The notes: generated from the sequence alone by a model not told the origin. Positions 11,157 to 35,640 are shown, counted from the stretch's first letter. The stretch: DNA of 64,000 bases from Prorocentrum cordatum (GCA_963575745.1 CAUYUJ010000344.1:48468-112467); one strand, 5' to 3'. Translations and numbers: made by a program.

Positions 11157-12110
11157 CGCGTATCTATTTATAAATCGTAAAACGAGTTTTCAGCAGACCC
11201 GGAGAATCAGAAACCACATCGAACCAAACATAATTGGATGTGTGCAAATCAATGTCGGCAAACCTGTACACGTTTACATAAAAATACGAGTGTAACTAAA
11301 TACAGATGAATTGGGAAACGTTGAACTACATTTCGATAGTGTCAAATCGAGTGAACGAAAGTAAGCCAGGCCCATCGAATGTGAGGCTATAATACATCAA
11401 AGATATAATCGGGTGAAGAAAATTTCGTGAAAAACGATCACAATTCAATACAATTAGTGAACGTCCGAAAACATGGATACGCCTAGATAAAGAAAACAGC
11501 GGCTACATAAAATGGAGAACTTGGAACAACATTGGAATACAGATAAACATCCTCAAGCAATCTGAATCAGTCACAGCGAAAGATCGGCGACGTTAACATA
11601 ACATGAACGTCGATGATGTTTACATAAGCCTTGATACATGTAGAAAAAGTTGGGTAAATCTAGATAGTTTAATTAATTGCTGCCGATTGCCAATAAAGAT
11701 TGGATAGAGTGGGACGACGTGGAATGTATTTCAATACTTTTAAAGAACTAAAATAAGCCACCTCGAACTATATAAACATTGGGTGACCTTAGGTAACGTT
11801 ATGTAATTTCTGAACCTCCCTCTCTCTATATATATATACACATATATATATATATAACAAGACACCTTTAGGTATCTCGAATCAGATCCGGAAAGTGTTA
11901 TCATGATTCAAAGCCAGAAACAGATCAAATACATCGCAGACAGACAACCAAATCCAGACAATCAGGTCCCAAGGATCACATCCAAATAATCGGAACCAGA
12001 AAAGCAGAATCCATGTGTATATATATATACACATATATGCCTATGAGTATATATATATATATGTAGATATCGGATGATTTTGAAACAATTCAGGAAGCCG
12101 GAAGGAGGAA
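10373..12110. other. AT-rich island without genes
   Basis: About 1.7 kb of markedly AT-rich sequence between two (CCT)n arrays. It contains (TA)n/(TG)n tracts at about 11120-11165, 11826-11860 and 12018-12062, and degenerate blocks such as AATCAGATCC and AATCAGGTCC on both sides of them. Open frames are short and lack domains. It may be old decayed microsatellite or transposon sequence; I cannot assign it. Confidence 0.6.
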
Positions 12111-12120
12111 CTCAGACCCC

Positions 12121-12935
12121 GACGCCCCCCTCCCCCTCCCCGTCCCCCCCCTCCTCCTCCCCCTTCTCCTCCTCCTCGTATTATTGTTATTATTATTACT
12201 CTTCTTATTATTCTTATGTTTCGTCTCATTGTTCTTCTTCCTCTTCTTCTTCCCAGTCATATTATTATTCGTATGGTGACTAGCATTATTCCTCCTCCTC
12301 CACCTCCTCCTCTCCCTCCTCCTCCTCCTCCTCCTCTCCCTCCTCCTCCTCCTCCTCCCCTCTTCCTCCTCCTCCTCCGCCTCCCCTCCACCTCCCCTCC
12401 TCCTCCCCTTCCTCCTTCCTCCCTCCCTCCCTCCTCCCTTCCTCCCTTCCTCCCTTCCTCCCTTCCTCCTCCTCTTCCCCCTCCTCCTCCTTTCCTCCTC
12501 CTTCTCCCGTCCTCCTCCCCCCTCCTCCCCTCTTCGTCCTCCTCCTCTTCCTTTCCCTCCTCTCCTCCTCCTCCTCCCCCCTCCTCCCCCTCCTCCTCCT
12601 CCTACTACTCCTCCTCCTTCCTCCTCCCCCCCTCGTCCTCCTCCTCCTCCTCATCATCGTCCTCTTCCTCCTCTCCCTTCTCCTCCTCCTCCTCTTCCTC
12701 CTCCCTCTTCCTCCCTCCTTTTCCTCCTCCCCCTCCTCCTCCTCCTCCTCCTCCCTTTCTCCTGTTGCTGCTCCTACTCCAAAACATCCTCCTCCTCCTC
12801 CTCCTCCTCCCTCCTCCCCCTCATCCTCCTTCTCCTGCTCCCCTTTCCCCGTCCTCTTCCACCTCCCCCCCCTTCTTCTTCCTCCTCCGCCTCCTCATCC
12901 TCCTCCTCCTCCGCCTCCTCCTCCTTCTCCGGCGA
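12121..12935. repeat. (CCT)n microsatellite, 0.8 kb
   Basis: The longest CCT-type array in the window, mixed with TATTATT and CTTCTT units on its left side. No coding sequence. Confidence 0.95.
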
Positions 12936-14350
12936 CGCAGGAAACCGAGGCCACAATTGAGGCGTATCATGACGTCCGGACCCGCGGCCCCCAGCAGGAG
13001 AGGAAGTGAAAGGCGAGGGAGGAATTGCCCCGCGCTGTCGCCCTCGCCGAATCCGCGGAGGGAGGCGGGAGGAGAGATAGCGGGGGACAAGCGAAGCTCG
13101 TTCGCGCCACATCTGACGTCCGACCACTCCCTCCTTCCCACTGAGCCACGTTTTGTCCTAGTCAACGGGCCGAGTGTCCAATCGGACCGGAATGCGCCGA
13201 TGGCATCTGCACCGCTTGCCTCGCCGACCATTGCCCGAAGGATAAACAAGCCAGATCGGGCCAGGACGCACACAGGTAGGGCGGGAATGGCTGGGCGGCC
13301 AGATTTTCGACTCCCCGCGTGGCCACTTGGCGACCACTCGGGGTCGCCGCGGGCGCCCCGACGGCACCTCCCAGATCGCTGGGGCGCCTCGGCGCACCTT
13401 GTTCCACGCACCCACCCCATGACACCTCGCTCGCGCTGCACAAGTGCATCCATGAAGCGCCCAGAGCGTCAGACGCCAAGAAGATGCTAAAGACCCAACT
13501 CGGGTCTCCCGCAGCCGTTCGGGACGACTCCGGCACCCCCGCAAGACGCCCTCGGCGAGGCGCAACTACTGGAAAACAAAAACACGCTCCGAAGCTGAAG
13601 GGCCTCTGGAAGCCAACGAAAAACGCCAGACAACCTAGAAAATCGAGCGTCTGGCGCGAGGATGCGAGGTACCCGAGGTACCCAGATCATTGGACACCAG
13701 AGTTGCTCGGTCGCGCTCGGTAGCGGGGTAGCGACCGATCAGCACTCCATGTCAGTGACGACCGTTCGCGACCAATTTCAAGATCGGCCACGGGAATGTG
13801 AAGCAAAATCGGTGGCGACGACCTCGTCGTCGGTCGCTACCGAAAAAAACCTGGTATCCAATGATCAGGGTCTGCCGATTATCAGCATGGGGGAAGCGGG
13901 TCCTGTGAAAAACGGGCCCTGAACCATCAGGACCTGTGAAAAACGGGTCCTGTGAGAACGGGTCCTGTGAAAAACGGGCCTTCCCCCAGGACGAGGTCTT
14001 CATCTGGAGCCGTTCCCTGTCAGCCCAAGGGCCCGTGGCGGGCCCCGAGAGCCCGCAAAACGGCGAAAAGCCTCAATACCCCTTTCCCTCAGGTCACGTT
14101 TCCTCCCTGGCGAGCTTTCCCCGACCGAAGGGAGAAAAAACCTTGTATACAATGATCAGGGTGGACCTCAACGTTGTTTTTCATCTTATGTTCGTTTCGG
14201 TGTTCGTTTCGCTAGACCAGTTTTACTGTACCTCTTTCCCAAAACTGGGCAAACAATAACAACAAAAAGCCGAAGTCCAGCAAAACAGCGTTTAGGTCCA
14301 GCCCTGTCCACTGATCAGGTTGCAGTCGGACCTAGGACATAATAACATCC
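12936..14350. other. No gene recognised; short direct repeat inside
   Basis: GC-rich sequence with several open frames but no domain I recognise. At about 13901-13985 a 16-17 bp unit (GGTCCTGTGAAAAACG) is repeated four to five times. The frames around 13158-13565 are mutually exclusive and look non-coding. Confidence 0.4.
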
Positions 14351-14352
14351 TT

Positions 14353-14535
14353 CGGATACACGCAAGAGTGACGCAGGCAAGAGTGACTTTTAGTGCGCGG
14401 CCAAAAAAGGGCCCTTTGGGGACACCGCCAGGCGGGCAAGCTGCTGCTACCGCATCGCATTCGGCCATCTAGGTGCCCCAGTGGGCCCGCACCAAAGGTC
14501 ACTCCGGCGAAAGGTCACTCTTACGTCTAGTCGAA
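14353..14535. mobile_element. TIR element family C, copy 2
   Basis: ATACACGCAAGAGTGAC at the left, GTCACTCTTACGTCTAGTCG at the right. Same internal order as the copies at 2299, 15450 and 18190. Confidence 0.7.
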
Positions 14536-14761
14536 TCCTTCTCAAGAGCACGAGACCCTCCGCCGGCCCACCCACAGAGCATCCAAGGGTACCCCCCGGG
14601 GCGCACAAGCTCTCACAAGCACGAAGCAGACTAGGGCACCCTCCCCGAACCGACCTCGACCTTGCACCTCGGTCCGACAATGATGGAATCTGAATCAGAC
14701 TCGGTAAAAGCCGATCTAATCTCGGCGGAAGAAATCCGAGATCCAATGATCTAGAAGAAAA

Positions 14762-15005
14762 AGCGGCATAAACATAAACTGTTGGCCATCCGCCTGGATT
14801 TCTTGGATCTGCGCCAGACCCCCTCCGTGGCGCGCGGAACGCGCCAGGGGCGGCGCCGAAGGCGCCGCCAGGGGGCCCCGAGCACCAATCCAAGAAATCC
14901 GCGCGGAGCGCCACAAGTTTAAGTATATGCCGATGCTTTCTTCGGTGAGTGCAGCGCAGATCCAAGAAATCCGCGCGGAGCGCCAACGATTTATGTAGAT
15001 GCATA
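14762..15005. mobile_element. Palindromic element family E, copy 2 with an extra right arm
   Basis: Left arm GCGGCATAAACATAAACTG, GCGCGCGGAACGCGCC core and right arm ending about 14926. A second right-arm-like segment (ATCCAAGAAATCCGCGCGG) follows at 14959-14990, as if the arm was duplicated. Confidence 0.6.
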
Positions 15006-15272
15006 TTATTATTCTTCGATGATCAGGGTATGCCGCTTCTCTTCCTCGAGGCCTCGGCGCACGCAAAGGTTTCTGGCACCGCGCCGATCGTTCACCGTTG
15101 AATCGATCGCGGCCCGATCGTTCCAAGTGGAACTCCGTCGGGTCCAGTGGCGTTGCCGCGTCCCTCGGTGCGTCCGCGTCGCAGAATGAAACCTTGAGCG
15201 CCTTCGCCGGCGTCGCCCGCGCAACAACGCCACATGAACCTACCGCATCCAAGGATCAGGGTACCAAGACCC

Positions 15273-15402
15273 CCGACGTCATGATTTGTTCACGACCTAT
15301 GCCCCAGGACCAGCTTTTCATCCCGAGTCCTCTCTTGACGGCCCCGAGGCCCAGCGAGAACCTCCAGAGGCCGAAAACATCAACAATAAAAATTGCCGTC
15401 AT
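15273..15402. repeat. Dispersed repeat family D, copy
   Basis: CCCCGACGTCATGATTTGTT ... CCCCAGGACCAGC ... CTCCAGAGGCCGAAAAC, the same order of blocks as at 5610. Confidence 0.5.
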
Positions 15403-15449
15403 GATTTTTCTCCTGGCTCGCGAGGGGGTCTGGGCATGCCGCTTCTCTC

Positions 15450-15632
15450 GGCTACACGCAAGAGTGACCCAGGCAAGAGTGACCTTAGGTGCGAGGCTTC
15501 TTGTGGGCCGCGGGGGGACCAAAGCTGGGCGCGCAAGCCGCTGCTCCTGCTTCGTTTTCAGCCATCTGGGGGCCCATCTGTGCCCGCACCAAAGGTCTCT
15601 CCGGCGAAAGGCCACTCTGACGTCTAATCGAC
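15450..15632. mobile_element. TIR element family C, copy 3
   Basis: CTACACGCAAGAGTGACC at the left and GGCCACTCTGACGTCTAATC at the right. It lies just beyond the donor end of the exon at 15648-15782. Confidence 0.7.
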
Positions 15633-15647
15633 TCTCCTCCTCGAGGC

Positions 15648-15782
15648 CTCGCGCAGCCGCTCGATCTTCTCCGCGTCGGAGCCGGGGCCGGCGAGGCCCG
15701 AGGGGGCGGGCGCGCCCCGGCGGCGCAGCTCGACGACGCGCTCGACGTCCTTCACGGCCCGCCAGTCCTCGTCCATCCAGGC
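15648..15782 (-). CDS. Orphan exon, 45 codons, product unknown
   Basis: On the minus strand this 135-nt stretch reads as a clean, non-repetitive, charged helical sequence (starting AWMDEDWRAVKDVERVVEL and ending DAEKIERLRE). It is bounded by GAG|GCC at both ends: upstream ...CCGCCGAG|GCCTGG, a plausible AG acceptor, and downstream CGCGAG|GCCTCG, a plausible GC donor. Both ends are in phase 0. A GGA/CCT array lies upstream and TIR element C downstream, so both presumed introns are repeat-filled. It could be a 3' exon of the lipase gene (next known exon at 17703) or a separate gene. I do not recognise the family. Confidence 0.45.
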
Positions 15783-15799
15783 CTCGGCGGGGCCCAGCA

Positions 15800-15992
15800 G
15801 GGGGAGGAGGAGGAGGAGGAGGAGGAGGAGGAGGAGGAGGAGAGGAGGAGGAGGAGGGAGGAGGAGGAGGAGGAGAGGAGAACGAGAACGAGCAGGAGGG
15901 GGAGGAGGAGGCGGAGGAGGCGGGAGGAGGAGGCGGAGGAGGAGGAGGAGGAGGAGGAGGAGGTTGGCGGCGGAGGAGCAGGAGGAGGAGGA
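15800..15992. repeat. (GGA)n microsatellite
   Basis: GGA triplets with AACGAGAACG and GGC interruptions. Confidence 0.9.
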
Positions 15993-16390
15993 GGAAGGTA
16001 AAGGAGTGAGGGGGACGAGGAGGAAGGGGAGGATGGTGGAGGAGGAAGAGAAAGCTAGAGCAGCAGGAGGAGGAGGTGGAGGAGGCGGAGGACTCAGCAG
16101 CACCAGATCGCAAATCAAGGTCAAATCTGAGAGCCCAGAGACCATCGCGTCGGGTTCAGATATCACGGCAAGAGATGTTGCTGTTATTTTTGGAGCCCTT
16201 CGGAGGCCCTCGCCAGGCCCCGAGACCAGATCAAACGGCTCGGGATGAAAAGCCGGTGCTGGGGAGTGGGTCGAAACCTCTGGGGGTCCACGTTTTGAAC
16301 CAATCAAGACGTCGGGGCTCTGGGTCCGTCAGCACCGGGTCGCAAATTCGGATCGAAACCGCGAGGCGGGGTTGTATTTAAGGGGACGAA

Positions 16391-16548
16391 CCAGAACATA
16401 AACATAAAAGCTCGGAGGTCCGCGCGGATTTCTCGGATCGGCGCTAGAGCCCCCTGGCGGCGCCTCTGGCGCCGCCCCTGGCGCGCTCCGCGCGCCAGGG
16501 AGATCCGAGAAATGTGCGCGGACCTCCGAAGTTGCATGCTTATCTCAA
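16391..16548. mobile_element. Palindromic element family E, copy 3
   Basis: Arms CTCGGAGGTCCGCGCGGATT and its inverted copy, with CGGCGCCTCTGGCGCCG and GCGCGCTCCGCGCGCC in the middle. The flanking AACATAAACATAAA block resembles copy 1. Confidence 0.7.
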
Positions 16549-17105
16549 TGTTTGTGTCCTAGTACTACGGTTGGGGCATTGGATAAGAAACCCTTGGATT
16601 AGGTATCCAGGGTCTGGAGGCCGGCGGAACTCCAATCGTGGATCGGCCATGGATATCACCGCCGTCCTCATCAGATAAAGAACCCTCCAGGGTCTGAAGC
16701 CTCATGGGCACGTTCCTTAACGAACGCCAACTGACCACGCCGCCTCGGAGGATCGAAACGTGCGTCGGGCCGCATCGGCACGTGAGGCGAGGAATCGGAT
16801 CGGATGGTCCGCGCCAGAGTCGGCTCGCATCCACCCATGGGCAGTGGCAGGAACCGTCAGCATCGGAGCTCAGAGGGCCAGTCGAGACGACGGCGGCCAT
16901 CACTGGTGTTTTTGGAAGTTCCACCCTTTCTGGGCCACCCGGAAGCTTCTCGCCAGGACGGCTGCATCTGCCCCGGAGCACCAGTCAGGATGACTTCAGG
17001 GGAGGTCCGGTCCAGGGACCGAGCGTGACCAGACCAGGGCGCGGACGGGAGAGCTGATGTCGTCTCCACCGAGCCTCCCCTGAACAAATCGAAACATCGG
17101 GTCAA
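16549..17105. other. No gene firmly recognised
   Basis: Unique-looking GC-rich sequence. A minus-strand frame at 16565-16981 (138 codons) is open but has no motif I can name. I looked here for the lipase C-terminal exon with the catalytic histidine and did not find it. Confidence 0.4.
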
Positions 17106-17109
17106 AACG

Positions 17110-17300
17110 GAACGGACAGCAGGGGCTCGACGACAAGAGGCCTTCCACAAGAAGCCCAACGCTGGGACCCCAGGACGTGCCTTGTTCTTTTTGTCTGGGA
17201 CGTCGCGCTCTCCCTGGCAGCACCATCGAACCCCAAGAAACCCAGGGCAGCCTGGAGGCAAGCAGGGTGCTTCTGGGCATGGGTCTCCACTGTGTGCCGG
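17110..17300. repeat. Dispersed repeat family I, copy 1
   Basis: Blocks GGCCTTCCACAAGAAGCCC, CCCCAGGACGT, CCAAGAAACCCAGGGC and GGCATGGGTCTCCACTG recur in the same order near 32490-32660 and, partly, at 60975-61020 and 61545-61660. Non-coding. Confidence 0.55.
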
Positions 17301-17484
17301 ATCGGCCGCATCGGCACGGAGCAAGAACCGGATCCGCCGCGATCTGGGATGCACAGAAGCGCCGAGCGAGCGTCGGGCCGCACCGGGTCGGATCGGGCTG
17401 GCGGGGACCGATGCCAGGTGGGTCCGTGCCAGATCGGAGCGAGGTCGGAATCGAAGTCAGGAGACAGAATCGGGCCGGGTCGCA

Positions 17485-17655
17485 AACCCCCGACGTCATA
17501 CGTTTTCACAGCACGGACCCCCAGAGATCTCGACCCATTCCCCTCCACCAGGCTGTTCACCTCGAGTATATTTTCTGACGATCCCAGGGCCCAGCAAGGG
17601 CCCCAGGGGGCCGGAAACAGCGACAACACTCCCATCGTGGTTTGTTTCATGACCC
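17485..17655. repeat. Dispersed repeat family D, copy
   Basis: CCCCCGACGTCATACG at the left and an inverted-looking CCCATCGTGGTTTGTTTCAT at the right, with CCCAGGGCCCAGC and CCAGGGGGCCGGAAAC inside. The ends suggest short terminal inverted repeats. Confidence 0.5.
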
Positions 17656-17702
17656 GAGGGTGCCGGGGAAAGCGGATCGAATCGGGTCGCGGGAGGAGGT
17701 GC

Positions 17703-30896
<13,194 letters not shown>

Positions 30897-30969
30897 GCAG
30901 AAGCAGGGGGAGCAGAGCAGGCAATGACGAATGCTGATGACGAGCCGACGACTGGAGGAGAGTGGCACT

Positions 30970-31547
30970 CAGCCATAATTTGTGCAGCTGCGGCGGAGGC
31001 GTCGAGGAGGACGAGAAGAGGGGGAGAAGGAACACGAGGGGGAGACGTGGGCTGGCGAAGAGCTCGACTCGCTCAGTGGAGCCCCTGATCTTCGGGACCC
31101 GGGATCTTCGCCCCTCCATCCGGGATCTTCGACCCTCGATGTAGGATCCGGGCCCCCCCTTGCCCCCCTCCCCCGCCCCCCCCCCCCCCTCCCCCCCTTT
31201 CCCCCTCCCTCCCTCCCCCCCGAACAAGACCTCGGCCCGGGAGCCTCGACCCAAAGAAAACAGCGGGGAACAGCCAGGAGGCTGCTCCGGTCAAACCGCG
31301 CCGCCAGATCTCCCGGCACCTCCCTTCTGAAAGGCTCGGAGCCCGGTGAGGGTGCGATGTGACTATATAGATGTGCAAAACTGTGTACACACATCCATGT
31401 GTAGATGCACATGCGAACATACATGGTGATGCTGTTATGCTGCTCCCCTGGTGCAGCAACTGCAGGCTGCATCCACAAAAACAAGCGTATTATACATGGG
31501 CAGGCGCAGACACAGGGAATGGAGCAGGGACCGAACGTCCCGGCATT
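30970..31547. other. No gene recognised
   Basis: GC-rich sequence with poly-C/CCT tracts (31155-31220). The open frames overlap the tracts and have no domain. Confidence 0.45.
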
Positions 31548-31706
31548 CCTATAGTCCTACCACGAAATGCTCTTAGAACCCAAAACAATGTTCTTAAAAC
31601 ATAAGCCCGATGTGCTAAAACAAGCAGACCCCGCCTGACATGTTCTAAGAACATGTCGTGGAAATCACAAAAAGGTTCTTAGAACATTTTTGGGTAGGGC
31701 TATAGG
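31548..31706. mobile_element. TIR element family H, copy 1
   Basis: Ends CCTATAGTCCTACCACGAAA and inverted TTTTGGGTAGGGCTATAGG. The interior has several palindromic TGTTCTTAGAAC / TGTTCTAAGAACA motifs. Similarity to copy 2 (51677) continues outside the ends on the right (CTTCGCCACTGCTTGAG). Confidence 0.7.
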
Positions 31707-31847
31707 CGCGCCAGGACGCTTCGCCACTGCTTGAGGGACGCCGAGCCAGGGAGGCGACGCGGGGGGCGGCCCGCGCTGTCAGAGCGAGGGGGTGGGCGCA
31801 CCTCTGCGCAGCTACCCCGCCCGAGGACACGCCCTGCCCATCCGCAC

Positions 31848-32032
31848 CGAGGAGGAGGAGGAGGAGGAGGAGGAGGAGGAGGAGGAGGAGGAGGAGGAGG
31901 AGGAGGAGGAGAAGTAGGAGGAGGAGGAGAGGATGAGGAGGAGGAGGAGGAGGAGGAGGAGGAGGAGGAGGAGGGTTGGATGAAGGAGAAGGACGATGAG
32001 GAGGAGGAGGAGGAGGAGGAGGAGGAGGAGGA
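31848..32032. repeat. (GGA)n microsatellite
   Basis: GGA triplets with AGT, GAT and AGAA interruptions. Confidence 0.95.
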
Positions 32033-32099
32033 CCGAGAACGTGTGGTGGCGATGGCCCCGTGGGGCCCACGTTCGACCGACCCCGGACACCTCGAACCC

Positions 32100-32330
32100 A
32101 GCAGCGTTAACATTGCACTCGTACTTCCGCCGCCCTCCGCCGAGCTGCCGCCGGTGGGCCCGCCGCTGCCTCTCGCTCCCGCCGGCGCCACGCCGGCTTC
32201 CACTGCCGAGGGCGGGAGCATGCAGCGAAGGAGCGGCCCCTGCCAGAACGCCTCCTTCCAGCCGATCCGCTGCATCGCTCCCTTCGGCGCGCGGTCCCCG
32301 CCAGCCCCGACCCCTTTTTCTCGGTGCCCC
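32100..32330. other. Possible exon of uncertain strand
   Basis: Both strands read as fairly protein-like here: plus strand SVNIALVLPPPSAELPPVGP..., minus strand APKGAMQRIGWKEAFWQGPL.... I cannot decide which, if either, is real. No family is recognised. Confidence 0.25.
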
Positions 32331-32489
32331 CGGGCCCAGAGGGGGGGCCCCTGGAGGCCGCGCACGCCCCAACACCTCCCGCGAGAATCTGCGTCGCGGC
32401 GCGAGAGGATGCCAGGGACGAGGGCGAACGCTGCGGGGAACCTGGCTCAGGGGGGAGAGCATCGACCCGGAATCGGCGACAGTGGGGGC

Positions 32490-32660
32490 CAGTCCACAAG
32501 AGACCTTCCACAAGACGCCCGACCCTGAGACCCCAGGACGTCCATCGTTTCTTGGCGTGGGAACGCCACGCTCTCCACGTGGCAAAAGCACCGAAGCCCA
32601 AGAAACCTGGGGCACCCTGGAGGCAAGCAGTGTCTCTTGGCATGGGTCTCCACTGCAGAT
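32490..32660. repeat. Dispersed repeat family I, copy 2
   Basis: GACCTTCCACAAGACGCCC, ACCCCAGGACGTCC, CCCAAGAAACCTGGGGC and GGCATGGGTCTCCACTG in the same order as at 17110. Confidence 0.6.
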
Positions 32661-32690
32661 CGGCGGTAGGCCCCCCCGATACAGCGAGTG

Positions 32691-32830
32691 TTAGGTCGGG
32701 CACGTCCCCCGACAGGCAGAGTTTCAACGAAACAACAAAAAAAACAAAGACTGCTCAACGAAAATCGTTCCCGGAATATTGTTTTACTGTTTTTGAACGC
32801 TCCTCATGTAGAGGGACACGCCCGACGTAC
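32691..32830. mobile_element. TIR element family A, copy 6
   Basis: TTAGGTCGGGCACGTCCC and the inverted AGAGGGACACGCCCGACGTA. AT-richer interior, no ORF. Confidence 0.75.
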
Positions 32831-32944
32831 AGCAAATGCGAAACTTCCCAGGGGCGGGGCGGGCGGTCGGGCCCCAGTCGGCGATCTATGGGCGACCTGG
32901 TGCAACCACCCCCCTCGAGCCCATCCTTCCTAACGTTGCCCCTC

Positions 32945-33640
32945 GGGTTCGGATCACTCGGCGGATTTCGGAAACCCTGAACCCAAAAACGTTTTTCATC
33001 TCTCGGGGGCGCATTGCTTACTTCCGCCACCTTCCGCCGCCCTTCCACACACAAACCACTGCCCCCTCTCGTCCACAGCTCTGGAGGCCTCGTGCTGGGC
33101 TAGTAACACTACCTACCGTGCCGAAACAGATCGGGCATCGGCGCGATCGAACTGTTCGATCGGAGCCCTTGAAATGCACGAGACGAGACGAGACCGAGAG
33201 GAAGGACCAGGAGAGCCCTGTAGCGCCTCGGCTCCCGCCTCGCGCACCCCATCCTCTGAGGGGGTGGCACTGCGAGGAGGACCCCCCGAGCCCCTCCAGG
33301 CCCAGGGGGGCCGACGGCCACAAAACGAGCCAGCGAACCCCGCGGAAAAAATTACGTGCCACCCCCTCGAGATGAGAGAGTAAAAATGTTGTTATCACCG
33401 TCTGGGAGCTACTGGGCCTTCTCGAGGCCCTCACTTCTTCTGACGCTTGGCCCTGCCCTTGCCCTTCACCCCCTTGCCCTCTTTGAAGTCCCGCCGCCCT
33501 TCCGCCGGCTTCCGCCGGTGGAGGCGGCCTCGTTTTAGTTCCCCCGACCTTCCGCCGCCCTTCCGCCGCCTTCCGCGGAAGAGATGACAACTCCTTCGAT
33601 CCTCGAAGGCAAGGCCCTGTATGGAACGCCCCATTTGGCC
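32945..33640. repeat. Dispersed repeat family K (CTTCCGCC-rich), two pieces
   Basis: TTTCGGAAACCCTGAACCC ... TCTCTCGGGGGCGC ... CCGCCACCTTCCGCCGCCC at 32965-33050 and CCGCCGGCTTCCGCC ... GACAACTCCTTCGATCCTCG at 33485-33640 match, as one continuous block, the copy at 52325-52560; a partial copy is at 39525-39655. The 33050-33480 interval between the two pieces looks like unrelated sequence with no gene. Confidence 0.6.
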
Positions 33641-33934
33641 CGGCTCCCCGGCGGCCGTTCGGGACGATCCGAGGCACTCCCGGAACGCTCTCGACTAGGC
33701 GCAGCCCATGAAAACCACCACGGACATAAAAGTCACGAAAACGTCACGAGGGACTCGGGACCCAGGCATCGGTAGTGGTAGTGGTGGTGGCGGTTCGTTT
33801 TCGAGCCATGGCTCTGGCCTCCGGCGGCCGTTCGGAGCAGTCCGGGCACCCCTGGAACGAGCTCGACGAGGCGCAGGTGCTGCAACGACGTCCGAAGACG
33901 TCAGAGCAGGCAAGGGATCGGGGACCCCTATGGC

Positions 33935-34054
33935 CTGGGTGATGGTGGTGGACGCGTCCTCCCACGCCTGCGCCCAGCGCTGCCCGAGCTGGCCGAGGCT
34001 GCCGAAGCTGCTGGAGCTGCCGCCCTGCTGCAGCATCGCGCTCCCTCCGGGAAG
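33935..34054 (-). CDS. Orphan exon, 40 codons, product unknown
   Basis: 120 nt reading LPGGSAMLQQGGSSSSFGSL, GQLGQRWAQAWEDASTTITQ. Acceptor CCTCTCTAG|CTTCCC and GC donor ACCCAG|GCCATA, phase 0 at both ends. Third positions are G/C-rich as in the other exons. The gene is not identified; neighbours are repeats. Confidence 0.4.
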
Positions 34055-34084
34055 CTAGAGAGGCGGGGAGGTTGGGGGCAGCGC

Positions 34085-34290
34085 GATTTGGGGTTCCCAA
34101 AACCGTGTGGTGACAGACCGCGCGGTGACCTCGGAACCCCAAGAGACCTCACCGCACGGTCCGTCACCGCACGGTCTTGGGACCCTGGAGGCCCCTGTCG
34201 CCCGAGACATCCTCGGAGAGGGACTCGAGTCCCAAAACCGTGCGGTGACCCCGAATCCCCATCGACTCACCACACGGTGTGGTCACCACC
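34085..34290. repeat. Palindromic short repeat (CCGTGCGGTGAC)
   Basis: AAACCGTGTGGTGACAG, CACCGCACGGTCCGTCACCG and AAACCGTGCGGTGACCC recur in both orientations within 200 bp. Confidence 0.6.
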
Positions 34291-34299
34291 CCGTTTGGG

Positions 34300-35290
34300 G
34301 GCCCCCGATCGAGGGAGGGAGTTCGGCGGCAAGCCAGGGAGGGAAAAAACAAATCGCTTTGAGCAAGGACCGACCGTCTGGGCATTTCCATAGGCCTACC
34401 CAAAGGCCTACCACGGAGTGCTCTTGAAACGCAGACGTGTTAGAATGGCAAGGCAAGGCTCTCAGAGCATGGAGCCGATGTATGAAAACACTAGGACCAC
34501 GCGCGCGATTCGCACGCGCTCAGGCTCTAGCAAACGCCAGCCCTTGACAAGGTCACGGCTGCACGCACTAACATGTTCACGGGTGCATGCATGCGCGTAC
34601 CCACGCATGGCCTCAGCTCTAGCGAAAGGCTTGCTCAACAAAGTAAGTACATGCCGCGAGTTGTGTTGGCGTTCATCTCAAGGCGTAACGTGAGGCCGTT
34701 CCTACACCAATCCAACCATACAGTCATCCATACATCCCATCATCTGGAATTGATGTATACCTTCATCAAGATACCTTCATCCTAGCAGCCGAGAACCACA
34801 CATGTGAAACACCTGTGGCATTATGCATCCAGGCATCCACCGATTCATTTCTCCTCACAAGTAGCCATACACCACAAAACCATCCAGGCGTCCATGCAAG
34901 CATGCATGGAGTAAAATATGTGTCAGGTGGTGGGCCACCGGCAAGCCGCTTTAACCTGTCTTCGCAAACCTGTAGGCTCCCAGTAGACACGAAGGTCGCC
35001 CAATCCGCCCATTGCGCCACACCCCTCACACGGATTGCGCTCCACAAGGACGCCACCCACATCTCCAGAGACAAGGTTCGCACATCATGCTCCCGCCCAA
35101 TCGGGACGCCCCTCAGGCGAATCGTGCAGCGGAAAGAGATCCACCGATGGCACCACTGGGCAACTTCGCATGGCGTCCCCAAGCTAATTTCGGCACGCGG
35201 CGTCAGCGCCCTTCGCCCGGCTCATGGTTTGCTATCTACTGGCTTTGGGCTCATACAGCCATCCTGCCTGGGCTGTGTGTAAGGGGATTG
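34300..35290. other. No gene recognised
   Basis: Less GC-rich stretch. At 34355-34430 it has a diverged half of family H (GAGCAAGGACCGACC, CCATAGGCCTACC). The frames around 34766-35282 have no recognised domain. Confidence 0.4.
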
Positions 35291-35299
35291 TTGGATTCG

Positions 35300-35640
35300 T
35301 ACACGTTTGGGTCTCTTGGCATACTTCTCGGGCGCCTCTTGGAGCCAGTGTTGAAGCCTCTAAGGGTTGGGGGGCTGTTTGGGGGCTTCTTGTGGCCTCT
35401 TTTTGGGTCTCTGTGGGGCCTCTTGGGGGTCTCTTGGGGGCCTACTGGCGGTCTGGGGGGGGTCCATTCGGGGCGGAGAGCTCGAAATGTGAGTTGGAGT
35501 TCCCTCTTTGGGCCATCGAAAATCGCTTCGGGCGCCGTTTGGACCACCCTGTGGCTCTCTTGATCCGTTTTGGGGCTCTCTTGGGGACATCTTGGGCCGT
35601 CTTGGGGCGATCTTGGGGGCCTCCTGGGCCGTCTTGAACG
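35300..35640. repeat. Minisatellite, left arm of an inverted pair
   Basis: Units of type TGGGGGCCTCTTGGG. The reverse-complement type (CCCAAGAGGCCCCCAAGAC) fills 35920-36395. Confidence 0.75.

Noticed and set aside
16565-17057. Candidate C-terminal lipase exon with the catalytic His
   Set aside because: No frame here shows the hydrophobic strand, glycine-rich turn and DH motif expected.
35010-35060. tRNA A-box-like TGGCGCAATGGG on the minus strand
   Set aside because: No B box or cloverleaf at the expected distance.
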